Below, one piece after another: positions 1 through 12,800 of a stretch of 64,000 nt of DNA. Within the stretch, counting starts at the first letter, position 1. Each line of letters begins with the position of its first letter. Under the pieces are notes generated by a model, which worked only from the letters and a program-made list of their open reading frames with translations, was not told where the DNA came from and did no database searches. This DNA comes from Luidia sarsii (lineage: Eukaryota > Echinodermata > Asteroidea > Paxillosida > Luidiidae). The stretch lies in assembly GCA_949987565.1 (NCBI GenBank), contig OX465110.1, positions 9,198,556 through 9,262,555 of the forward strand, read 5' to 3'. A program made the position numbers and the translations under genes.

Positions 1-775
1 TGTTCTGGGGGGTAAATCTGGGGATTTCGGTCGGGAGTATTTTTCAAAGATGACATTACAGAGATTTCAGACGATGCAGGAGCATATGCATAGCCACGAT
101 CCTTGGACCCTATCTGTACAGTCACCCGTCCCTCCAAATTTCAAAATTCGATAAAAAAAGGGTGACTTGTCGGGTCCAAGTTACTCAGACTATATAACTT
201 ATAACTATTATTACCGTTAAACGTCAGATTGTGAAAATGAAGTTGTAATACTTTCAACATAAACTGTGGGGTGCATTTTCATTTCAAACTTGCCTATATT
301 AATGATATCCTTGATTTCCAAAATGTGTACAATTTAGACCTTTAAACTTGCTGTAATTGTAAACTACGTGTTGTACAGTAGTTGTCACAAGAGGATTTTA
401 GTTATTTAATTATTTTAGTTAATACTAATAATATTAATACTATTACCTACACCGTAAAACTAAAAGGGTGGAAAAAATCCTAAATCCGCAATATGCTTCC
501 TATTGTTATGTAGATAATAGCCATTGTCTTGTACAACCACCTGCCAAAAAAATGGACTTACGGTTTTTCCGAAAAATTGAGGAAAAAACAATTCAAGGAA
601 ATCTTGACAGGTTTTGCAAAATGTCATTATAATTGCTTTGCTCATTGAAAATGTGAGACAAAATTATCACACAAACCAGAAACGGAGTGTTGAATCACAG
701 GAATAGTCAGTGATATCTGTAGTTAAAGGAGTTACGAATGACCCAGTTAAATTTTCCCCTATATTTTTTTTCCAG
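1..775. other. Intron sequence upstream of the first visible b5 exon
   Basis: AT-rich sequence with only short chance ORFs. No earlier b5 exon (a WxVI..VYDVTxFL motif) was found on the + strand, so the 5' end of the gene lies outside the window. Confidence 0.5.
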
Positions 776-812
776 CATCCTGGTGGTGAAGAGGTGCTTC
801 TTGAACAGGCAG
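776..812 (+). CDS. CYB5: Cytochrome b5 exon with HPGG haem ligand
   Basis: A polypyrimidine run and CAG precede the exon, and GTGGGT follows it. The 37 nt encode HPGGEEVLLEQA plus one nucleotide of a split Gly codon (phase 1). The His is the first axial haem ligand in this family. Confidence 0.9.
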
Positions 813-3800
813 GTGGGTAGCAGGACACAGTGGAGCAGAATTTTAGCTGTCAGTGTCTTCTTGCAACATACAGTGTATGATTGGATAACGCAAGAGCTGT
901 TCACAATGACACACTAAACCAATCAGGATTATTTGCATCACAATTTGAATCACCTGTTAGGTATACGTAGACTCGATCTCAATATTGATAATCTTGATTA
1001 TCGCGACCCTATTTTGATGGCACGACCAGTGATTTAAATCGACGTGATTTAAATCAACGTGATTTAAATCAACCAACCCTGTACATGTACTGTATGTTGG
1101 CTTGAGTATACATATATAACACTTACCCACTACATGACTCAGTGTAAAACAAAGTTCCCCCCCCAAAAAAAACAAATCCTACCTACCTACCTTACTTTCA
1201 GATGCCATGTAATAGGAAGAACAACATTTTTTTTTTTTTTGGCCTAATGATGATAACTTGTCAGGTGGAGTGTGTTGTCGCTCTGCTGAAAAAGAGCAGA
1301 CGTTCAGGTAGGTCTCCATAATTAGGACTCTAGGAGCAAATGGTTTGTTGCCATGCAAATCCATTACATGTACATCCATGGCAGACGGAGCCATGCTAAT
1401 TGATGTCAGGCGTGACCTCTCAATCCCAAGCAATATCCATCATAATTAAGTTTTAATTTGCATACATTTAAGTTAATACTGAAATAGACACGTTGGTTTA
1501 TTTTCATTCCACTGGACCTTTCGAAAATGTTTGACAGTGAACACATATTTATTTGGTAGCCTTTATCTTTTTCAAGCTGTAGCCTTTTCCAAGCCTGTTG
1601 TTTCGAGTTTTCTGATGACTTCTGTGAAACCTCCTGCTTGGATTGAATTTTAAGATGACACATAGGGCAAGGATGATCCAAGTATTTACCCAGGTACTTC
1701 ATTTGTCAAGTAAAATGCGATACTACCAAATTTTCCGCTGACCATATCTGTAACCTTTTTTGCGACATCAGTTTATTTTAGATTTGCGATTCCGAGGATG
1801 CCAGTCAATGGTCATGGTCTTTCTTCTTTATTCATCCAAGAAATGCTTGCAATTAGAGCACCACTAACTCTGCATCTCCATTTACCTATTTGCTCAGTTA
1901 GTTTACCCATTTTAAGTCCAGTGCGGACGCGGCTTAGGTACCCTCCAGTACCAGTAAATAATTGTTTTTGCATTGTCCCATTAATTTTGATTTCACTATT
2001 TACAGTTTACATGTACATGTATGTGTAGCCAAACTATGAATAGGAATAGGATTGCCTAACTTACACAGTACATGTAACCCCAGCCACCTTCATAAGAATG
2101 TGCATACATTGCACATGTACTGTATGAACATTGCAAGACTATTATTTAATTTAACATTATGAAATTTTGAAATGGTGATGACCTGAAGTGAATACTAAGC
2201 ACTGGAAATACATGTACACATGTACATGTACAGTACAGTACAATATAGGAAATTATGCCCTAAATAATGTTGGACAGTGTGCCACTAGCAACCTATTAGA
2301 TTTGGGGTCACAGGTCAAGAAATACTGCAGTCTTGCCAGCAAATAAAATGTCAATAAATCAATGAATGTCAAGACTGGACAATGCATTGCCAGGACCAAC
2401 ATGTTGGGATTTAATGAAGGATTCAAGCATGCTTTTACTGTACACTGTACATGGTCTACAAGCTTCACACACTGTACAATGTACTACCAGTACTAGTCAG
2501 ACATTAGGTGCGATCCCACTAGAAAAAAATTGAAAAGTGGATCGCGATTCAAAAACAGATTAATTTTTTTGGGCGCGCGTCCGCACACGGCAAAAAAATC
2601 GAAAAGTGAATCGCGATCCACTTTTCGAATTTTTTTGGTCAGAACTGCGCATGTCTAAGTTGTGACCCCACATGACTGTGCATGCGTTTAATGTGACCCA
2701 ACTGGAACCACGCGGGGGAGGCGCGGTCTCCAGACCGAACTGCTGGGAGGGTTGATTGCAGGCCGATGGCCCAAGAACCGGTCAAGCTCATGAAAGTATG
2801 CACATGACTTCCTGGCGTTCCCAGAAGACTGGTTGTGCTTAACGATGTTCTTATATTCTGACTTGAGGGCCCTAATTTTGCTTTTTATTTGTGATGCCTC
2901 CCGGTGAATTCCTAACTCACCCAAATGACGAGTGATCACACCGTACACCGGCTTCTTTTTCCGTCGTGTGTCCTCAGTTTTGAGGAAGATTTCTTCCTCG
3001 CCCCATACGCTTATGAGGGCAAAGACTTCTGCTTCTTTCCAGTGTATGCCAGATTCTGACGGACCCTAATTCAGTCAGAACCTGCCGAATAGAGCACTTG
3101 CTATTCAAGGGGCTTCCTAAAACTCCACTTTTCTCCTGTCGGTGGATGGAGTTTCTGTCATCCAATGCTACTGTGTTGCCTTTTTTGTCTGGCCAGGTGC
3201 CAACTCCACTGAATCGTTTGAGGATGTCGGCCACTCATCAGATGCCAGAGAACTTATGGCCGAATACCTGATCGGGGATCTGGCAGAGGTAAGCAAACCT
3301 GACTTGAAGAACTGTGTTTTGTTGCCAAATTTTCATAACCGAGTTTTGCAATTGTTTTAACCCCAGCCGTTACTGCGTACAAAGGGTGCAAATATACTTA
3401 CATGCTGTTCACACTTGGGGGCCAGCCTATAACTCCCATGAAATGGACTTGTTGCTCTGTAAAATAAAAATTGCATCATAGACAGTGGATTTCCAATTTT
3501 GTTGAAATCCGAAACACGTTTCCCCAAAAAAATCTGTGAAAGTACCCTTGCACACTATCATTGTATTCCCTGTCTGTCATATGAATACAGGCCGTTTTAA
3601 GATCGTGTATTTGTTTCTTATCCCCGGAGCTATATGGCAGCTAATGGTTAAATGCTTTTGACTGGCACCCCCACCCTGGTTAAGAAAGTTGATTATCTGG
3701 TAAGGCTGTCATCTGATAGCTGGCTAGCTCAGATGGTAAGAGCGCCGTTATGCCAAACCAGAGGTCTCGGGTTCAAATCCTGGATGGGATCATGTCAAAT

Positions 3801-6800
3801 GTCCTTTGCCATTTTTTTTAAACTGTTTTCAAAAGTTCATAGTCATTTTTTCCCTCGATTTGTTAGATGTTTTGTTTTTTTGTTTAAAAAAATTCCCCCG
3901 GTTTTGAATTTGAACTAACAGTTTCTTCAGCTTCTCTTTACTCTGCTTTGGTAATTGAGCCACTAATTGTGTTCATATTTGGTTTGCTTTGTTGCACCTT
4001 TTTAACAGGCTGACTGGGAGGCACCGTCAAAGGTGAGCCAGGCGTTTCCTTCTCCTTCAGCCTTTTCCACTTCTTTTTTTGTGTCCTTTTTTATTTGGGG
4101 GGGGGGGTGGGAGACGGAAGGACCAGTCAGAACAAGAACCTGAGGGCAGTCCTGTTTCAAATGATCGTCCATGGTCGCATAACGGCTGTGTTGCAACTTC
4201 TGTAATGGGTGTTCTGTCAATATCAGCGACACAAAGTCTGAATCTTTATTTTTAGTGGTCCGCTGATTAAATGCCGTCCTTATCACACGCGAGGCGGCTG
4301 TGTCAGCTTATGCTATGTTCAAACAGGGATGGCTACACGGGCGTGGGGCATGGAGGGGTGGTTAAGACCGGGCAACCCTTGAACCCTTCCCATTGCATTG
4401 GTCTCCCCATAGTCTCCCAATTTCACCATGAGGGGGGCTGGGGCAGGGTTCTTGTTCTTCTGATTGTTTTCTGGTAATTTTCTTTTTTTCCCGGCTTTCC
4501 TAAAATTGGTAAGAATCAAGCTCTGTGAGGCCTGTTTCTATAAACATTTTATTCCTTTTTTTAAGTACATGTAGGAGGTTTGCGGTGACACCATGAACAT
4601 AATCTCTTAAGAGAAGGAGTGTGGCTCTGAAAAGAGCCGGTAATTCAATGTTTCTGGTAGTGTGTACTCTGCCCATCATCAGGAGACAGTCAGACTTACA
4701 CACTTCCCGAAACTTGGAGTTACCAGCTTTTCAGAGCCACACTCCTTCTCTTAAGAGATGATGTGCATGGTATCACTGCAAACCTCCTATGTACATGTAC
4801 TTGGTATTTCCACCATGCCAGCCTTCAAATCTTATCAGCCCAAAAGTCAACAGATCACTGGGCAAATTGAGCTGGAATTTCGTCAGCCGGCTAAACCTCT
4901 CATCTAATGTGCACTGCAATGCGGGACATTGTGGGACATGCTAATTCTGACACACTTGCAGTCCAGCGGTCTTTAACTGTCATTGTCCTCCTCTCATCTC
5001 GTCTTGTGCATTCCCACTTTTTTTGTAACTTTTTTTTCCCAGATTGCATTTTCATTTGATTGTGTGCACTTGCAGGTGCTTGTCAATCCCAGTGTTTCAC
5101 ACTGATCTGAAACAATTTCCATGTAAGGCTGCATAAATTCTTCTAAGTTTCCATGAGTTTTACTGTAACCGGGTCTGAGTTACACCCTCCATTGAACTGA
5201 GTTGGAACCAGGTAAACCTTCACTTGTGCCTCCATAGGAGACATGTGGGGCATAATTGTCTTCTGTAGTTTTGACTTCCAAAACATAGAAAAGACAATGA
5301 CATCCTGACACATGTTTATGTGGGGGTGCAGGGCCCAATTTCAGAGGTCAACTGCAATGCATTTTGGAATTCGTTTTTATTATTTCAAATAATACTATGG
5401 TGTCAGTAAAATACATCCATGCATTTTTCTGAATTTTAAACTATGGGAAAGAGTGTAAAAACATTATTTAAGTTTGGAAGGGGGAGCAGCCACGCCCCCG
5501 TGGAGGACGTCGTTGGTGACGTCAGCGGATGAAGACTCGGTCCATTACTCTTGTCGGAGAACTATTGTATTGTACGTTCGTATATACCAACAGTCAGTGC
5601 ACGTTTTTCAAGAGAATCGATTTCGGGAGTAAATATCGACAAACCCGTTGACACGCCAGTCAGATTCATTGTTGAAGATTGCAGCAGTGGAATAAACATG
5701 CATTTAGTTCCTGACGATCCTAGAATAAGCCGCATTTGGACGTCAAAAATCTCGCTGACACGACCGAAATAATTCGACCCGTCAAATCGTGCAGTGCAGT
5801 GTCCATTTCGAAGCTTGTTTTCACGGAGACCATCCAGGCTCATACGTGTATGGTTTGGCAACGTATTCCCGTCTGTGGCCATAGGAAAACTATTTTCAGA
5901 ATCTCTATCCTTGTTATCGACTGAGAATTCATCTGATTCCGAAGAAAAAGCTTGTCGAAAGACGTCTCGGCCAACAAAATTCTCAGGTTTTTCTCGCTGA
6001 GAAAAAGACTGGTGCCACGCTAAAAAAACGTGCATTATCTACTGAACGCGTCAGGGAACCTTTCTGACTATGTAAGTGCATACGGCTTTCGCAGGGAGAG
6101 AAAAAATCTCTGCGTTCATCCGGTGACGTAAAGAACAGCGCCCTCAATAACTACGAGCATAATTTTAATTAATTAAAAATGGCTTCTAATAAGCCTGAAA
6201 CACAAAATTTATGTTTGATCTGGAATTATACATGTAATGTACCAATGAACATATTTAATGCCAAATCAGAATTTTCTAATTTTTGCACTTCAGTTGACCT
6301 TTAAGCACGAAAATTTGCTTAAAGGGATAGCAACACATTGGTCGAGGTCAAAGAATAGCATCCATACGTTGTCTGATCTAACATATGCATGAAATACCAC
6401 ATGTGCGAAAATTTCAGCTCAATCCGCCAACCGAGTCTTGAGAAAAAAGTGAAAAACGCTTCATTTGTTTCACGAAAATGCAGCATTCAATGTATTGTGC
6501 CGAAAAATCATTTTGATCTCGGGGTGAGACGTTTCTTTACTCTTTTCTCCAAAAATACAGCATTTTAGGCAGAAATATGTCAGTGTGAGGTTTCTACCAT
6601 AATCATCTTCAAACTGTATTTTAAGTTTCATGTAAATCTGATATACACAAATGTTGCAAACTGCTTACTGACTAAAATTACCAAAATGCAAATCTTAAAA
6701 TTTAGTGGGCCTGACGTTTCGATCTTAGCAGGACCTTTCTCAAAGGCTCTGCCTTTGAGAAAGGTCCTGCTAGGATCGAAATGTCAGGCCCACTAAATTT

Positions 6801-9800
6801 TAAGATTCACATAAATCTGTGAACATTTCTGTTTTTCGATCTTACCATGATTCATAGGATCCCCTTGCTAACCCAAACTTCACAAATGTTTCATACTAAG
6901 TAAAAAAGGCTGGAATACAAGTCAAATGCCATGACATCACATGGCTGTACAGGGTACGTTTTGTAATCCTGTTTACACAAGGAAGACTTTTCCTGCTCAG
7001 CAGGTTTTCGCGCTTAAGCGGCTCTATGAAATTGGGCCCTGGTGTTTTCTGTATGACTTTACCATCTTCTAATATTCCAAATCACACCCAGCTGGCCGAG
7101 TGCGGTCTACTAGCTAAAGATTCAGATGGACGTGTACATGTACATGTACCCAACACAAGTAACAGTGAGACAGAGAAATAGGGCTACCAGCGACTTCTCA
7201 CCTCTAGCCAGATTCTGTGCACGAGTGGATTAATGCAATCTATGCCCCGCCAACCCTTGTCCCCTTTTTTGTGATGTGAAGGAGGGATGTGCATCTGAGA
7301 TGTAACCTTTGTCTGTCTTGTTCTCTTATAGACATTTACAGGAGGACCATCTGCACCAGAATCGGGATCAGGAAGGTTGGTTGCAGTCTATAGATCCCCC
7401 CCCCCCCCATTTTGTTTTGTTATTTAAGGCCGTTTTCTAAATGAAGGCTTAGACTCGGCCTCAGGCTTGGTCTCCGTCTGACAAAACCCCAAAATCAAGG
7501 TTGTGGTTTGTTTCCGAATTTGAAGCTGTCTTGGCTCGATAGGTACAGGGTATTCACCAAGAAACTGAGGTCAAACGCTTGTTTTTAGATGCCTGTGTTA
7601 TAACAAGTAAGATGACGGCCTAAGACAAACAGACATGAGGGGCTTGCCTTAACATTTTTTTCTTCTCGGATGGCCACAGAAAGGTTTGTTTGTGGGGGAC
7701 TGGCCTAAGGAAGCTTTTGGGTAGCCCTGATCTACGCCTTTGTATTTCAGTGCTTCAGTATAGGCTATAATGTTCCCTGTACTAATTCCCCAAAGCCAAT
7801 ACTGTTTTGGTGGCCCAGCACCATTTGTAATGGTTGATGGCAGTCCAGCATCCAGTTTGCATTTAAGTCAAGCTCGGGCACCTTTGTATTATTAAACTCT
7901 GTCCACGAGAGTCGGGGAAGATGCTGTAGAAAAGTGGGGGTATTTACTGACATTTATACTGGTACAAGAACTTTAGATCAGGGTTTTATTGAAGCCATGT
8001 GCCAGAAATGGCATACCGGTATTTGTTACTATATAGTAAAATGAAATTGGCTCATTTACAGGCAGACAGATAGTGGTATCACACTATCACTGATGTTACA
8101 ATTGGATGACACTATCTGAAGTCGGAAAACATTATAAAAAGTACAGTACATGTACATGTGTACCTCAATCATTGTCTTATAATGTAAGCCGTACTTTACT
8201 TCAGTGATGTTGTTAATTGTCTTACAATGTACTACTGTAGATGGGAAGATGTTTTGTAGTCCTCGGCGCTCTGCAGTGGGATAAGAGTCAACCATTTTGG
8301 TTTGTTTGTCACTATTACGTTAAACAAACCGGCATTTGAGCTTTGCTTTCCAAACTTATCTCAAACGTTGAACAAAACTGAAGGCAAGGGCTATTCAATT
8401 GCAGCCTGTCTCTGCCGTGCACAACTGCCGAGATGGCAGTTCCCCAGCAAACCGATCTAAATGCGTTTCCTAAATCTTCTGCCACGGCTAGGGCATACTG
8501 TAGCACACAGGTCTGTTGGCATTGGATTGCAGCCAGTGAGTGGCCACCTCTAGACCATGTAGACTCCTGTGTATTTTGAAGCCATAGCCGTCATCCGCTG
8601 CTGATCCCAATGGCGATGACGAGAGCAGCAGACTCGGCCACTGCCTTGCCAAAGTCCAATGACCTGCACTCAGCTTGTAAAGCCAACCGCTACACACTCT
8701 GATACTTTCTCTATTCTGGCTTTCTCTACTCCTCACATGCTTTTGCATTTGCCTGTAGAGAGTTAAGCTTCCATATATTGGTAAGAGTAGAACCCCCTCT
8801 GCCCCCCCCCCCCAAAAAAAAAACCAGCCAAAAAAAGCATCCCCCTTGTCCTGTCTTTTCAGCGAAAAAGACGGAAATACAAAGGAGGAGAGTGACGCTG
8901 GATGGTAGTAATCCTTCTCTTGAGCAGTGCATTCTAGTTTCATTTCCTCCCCTCCCCTCCCCTCCCCTCCCCTCCCCTCCCCTCCCCTCCCCTCCCCTCC
9001 CCTCCCCTCCCCTCCCCTCCCCTCCCCTCCCCTCCCCTCCCCTCCCCTCCCCTCCCCTCCCCTCCCCTCCCCTCCCCTCCCCTCCCCTCCCCTCCCCTCC
9101 CCTCCCCTCCCCTCCCCTCCCCTCCCCTCCCCTCCCCTCCCCTCCCCTCCCCTCCCCTCCCCTCCCCTCCCCTCCCCTCCCCCGAAACAAACATGTGAAC
9201 GCTAATGCCAGGTTTGCTGCATGCATGTGGCATTACTAGTCGGTAGACCAATCAGATGCACATTACCATGCCTGACTGATTACAGGATGGGTACGTGACA
9301 ACCGTCACAGATCCTGCACGCTTGCGTGCAATCTGGGGCTATCTCCTCTGCCTTCCCGCCAGCCCCCCATATCTGCAGTTGGTTTATTTGATCAGATTTG
9401 AGCATATGCAGATGGATTGTTGAATACCACACAACCATCAAGGCTTATCAAAGGGGGGAGGGGGGAACTCTGAAGTCACTTCTGTGTGAAATATAAATAC
9501 CTGTCAATTATTGGGGTCATTGAGTAGTTTAGAATACCCCTATCTCTACATTTGGTCTCGGCCTTTCTCATTTTTCTCTGACTGGTAGCACTGCTGATAC
9601 ATAATTTTACTTGATTTGATGTACATGTAGTTGTGCTTAGCTGTTGTGCCCATAGACATATTTAACCTATAGACAGCCAGCATCTATTAGAAATGACGTT
9701 GGGATACTGGAATGACATTGGCAGAAGAGCAGCGCCACATGTTTGCATGGTGTGAGTGACGTGACACTCATTTAAATTTACCCATGGCTCCATGATGCGA

Positions 9801-12800
9801 CGCAGCTATGCTCACGCACGTTTGTGGTTATACATGCATGCAACGTTCTTTACTTCTGCCCATACTTTTGTAAAGATGGCAGCCTCCATGACATTTCAGT
9901 CTGGGGCCCGCTTTTGTCCGTCTATAGGTTATATAAGTCTATGGTTGTGCCACTAACCTCATCAGGGCAATACATCAAAGAGTGCCGTAAGCCCCTCCAA
10001 AAAAGGTCCTGCAAGGATTGAAAAATCAGGCCTTCTTCATTGTCTTCCTTTTTGAGTGGCCCCAAATGCTTTATTCAACTAAGATTTGTAGTCTGCCATA
10101 AATATTGAGTTACCGGCTTTTTTCAGAGCCACACTCTGTCTCAAAACAGATGTATTGCATGGTGTCACCGCAAACCTTACGCTTTGTTCAAATGTCACAA
10201 CTATTAATGCACCAGTGCACTCACCAGCTGAGCTATCCAGCCCTTAGATGGCAGCCTTCCCAAATGCTTCTAAGCAAGTACCACTTTGCAGTCTTTACAC
10301 ACTATTATCCACAGAACAGAACTGATTGAAATGAAAAGTATGAGAAAGTTAGCATCAAGCCTGCGGCTGCATGTGCTGTAGAATAGATGGTAGCTGATAC
10401 GTCAGAGTGACCAAAGTCAGTTGTGATCCGATTTAGATGCAAGACCCTACAACCAGCAACCTGTTCTGATTTCATTTATTTTCAACGATACAAAGTTAAG
10501 GAAAACTGACTTTGGTGGGACTACCGATACCCGAGACAGTGCTCTTACCAATTAAGCTATCCAGCCCTGAGATGGCAGCCTACCTGTAGTCAACTAACCT
10601 GGCAAAGATTGACTACTTGGGTAGGCTGCCATCTAGTAAGGGCTGGATAGCTCTGGCAGTAAGTGTGCTGGTATATTGCACCAGAGGTCTCACGCCAAAG
10701 GGCCAGGCCAGTCCAATTTTCCAATGCATTCACGTTCAAATGCATCAGGAAACTTTCCATTTTGTTACGACCATAGTGTCATTGATGAGGGGTTCTGTTC
10801 CTGTAGAGTTCTGTCTTAGACCTGCCAGGATTGGCAAAAAAAAAAAGTTCAGCTTCCGATTACATTGCATTTCAATATAGGGTAGGTAGGTCGGGATTTT
10901 GTTAATGAATTTTTTTCATATTTTTGGGGGGCACAATCATATGGAGGCATCTGCTGATCTGCATCTAGTCACGGCTTAGGGTAATAATAAAACATCTGAC
11001 AAAAGACTACCAAACATCTGTCACAAGACTACCAAAATTACAACTTCTGGAATAAATGTTCAGTCATCTTGGGAATGAATTTCGGTCACGCCACCGCTAG
11101 CTTAGACAGCGCATGATTGATATCTATCCAAATGAATGTAGAATCCATGCATTGAAATGATTACATACACTTGTACCGTACATGTACTTTTGATGTACAC
11201 CTTATAGTGGATGGGTTCTACGCACCATGCCGTTCTTTATCTGTACGTTTAAATTATGCTTTAAAAAAAATTCATCATTGTTTCCAGATAAAAAAAATTG
11301 GGTTGCAGCCTAAAAATAGGGTCGGTCGGGTAACCAGAAGCAGAACTATTATTTTGTTTGGCCTTAGCAAGGAGTACTGAAATAGAATTCGCTCAGTGTG
11401 GGTCCCAGTAGAAATCCAAAAATAGCAAGCAAAGGTTTCCAGGAGATGCCCTGTTTTGTAAGGCATCACGGAATTAAGACAAACAGTTCCTGGAGTAATC
11501 TTCAATCCTCATTACTTGTATGTCACCATGCTGAGTACAGTGTAACCCTGTGCCAGACTGCACACCGTGCAGTGATGTCAGTGACCACACACTGCTATGG
11601 GGACAGTACATTAGGCCATTTCACACTAGAGTACCCTTTACAAGGTTTACAAGTCTGCAAGAGGAATCCCTGGTCTGATTGACCTGGATGATGAAACTAT
11701 CAGCTGGTTCAAGATGGATCTACCAGTCTCCCACTGTGATTTGGAATTAACACTCATGAATGAACGAACCAAAACTTACCGGTATGCAGGTCCATCTCGT
11801 GTAAACTTTTCCAGATTTTGACACTGATCAATCATGCTGCGCGTTCACACTATGCAACACAAAATTGGCTGTCGCTCCATCCATGTCAGTTTCGACCCGT
11901 GTATTGTGTTGATTGGTTCACAACTTCACACTGCTCAAGCATACACTAGTCATAAGCAGAAAATTCCCAGTATTGGCTTGTTCTATGCTGTGTGCGTAAG
12001 TACCTGCATGTCGCATCGGCAACATGCACACTTGCACAGGTTGAAACATATCACAGAGGCATTCACGCTAACACCTTGTGGCAAATTTTTAACATGTACA
12101 GTGTACTGTACATCAACCGCTCTCAACCCACCTCCTTAGCAGGGTTAGTTCCAGCACGGGCCGATGCTCTGTCAAAAACTTGCAGTGTGAACAGCTTTCG
12201 TGGGTCAGACCCGTGTACACCCCGGAGATCTTGTTGTAGTGCGAAAAGCCCTATTGTACACGTGTGTGGTATTTGTGTATTGCAGGTTTCAGTCAAAAGA
12301 AATACCGTATGACCCACACATCTGAAGAAACTCCCATATGGTACCAGTTATAATTTAGTCAAATGATAGTACTGTATTGAAAAATAAGACAGAAAGAAAC
12401 AACACCATCAGGTCGACTGCAAAGCGTGAATGAATGGTTCATGTTGTTTTTTCCTACTTGCATTAACATTGTAAAGAACAAGCACACATTGGATAGTAAC
12501 TATAAACCCACTATTGCACGTATTAACATGCAGTCTGTACTCTGCAGTCTAGCCCTACACTCACTGCACACATTCAAAAGGGGCAAGGTTTTAGCCAGTG
12601 TTTGTTACTTAAAATAAAGTGTTGTTGTTTGGGCTGCAACGCTGTTGCTCAAGAATATGGTGGCAAAGTGGCAAAGAAAACTTTGACTGGACCGGGACTT
12701 GAACCCGAGACCTCTGTATTAACATACCAGTGCTCTTCTATCTGAGCTATCCAGCCCTTAGATGTTGGCCTTCCCTAATAGTCAACTACCGGTAGTCTTA

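Larger units (their letters stand above)
813..3196. other. b5 intron with Myb-like fragment and palindromes
   Basis: Contains three tandem copies of a 16-bp unit (GTGATTTAAATCAAC, 1030-1070), TACATGTA-type palindromes around 2210-2240, a 46-bp palindrome at 2594-2639 and a Myb/SANT-like coding fragment at 2688-3065. Confidence 0.6.
4033..7331. other. b5 intron with several repeat elements
   Basis: Holds the inverted pair of 120-bp hammerhead-type repeats (4570-4800), a DNA element of about 960 bp with 10-bp terminal inverted repeats (5345-6300), a foldback element (6655-6800) and one MITE-like copy (6815-7035). No coding exon was recognised. Confidence 0.6.

Noticed and set aside
3719..3790. 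A true tRNA gene
   Set aside because: The A and B boxes are good, but the sequence is embedded in a SINE body repeated at several other sites, and the acceptor stem does not close.
5562..6035. A 157-codon protein-coding gene
   Set aside because: It lies inside a repeat element with inverted ends, shows no recognisable domain and lacks supporting splice context; kept only as an unassigned frame of that element.
8726..9251. Long Gly/Glu/Arg and Pro/Leu/Ser-repeat frames on both strands
   Set aside because: Translations of the (CCCCT) array; no non-repetitive domain is attached.
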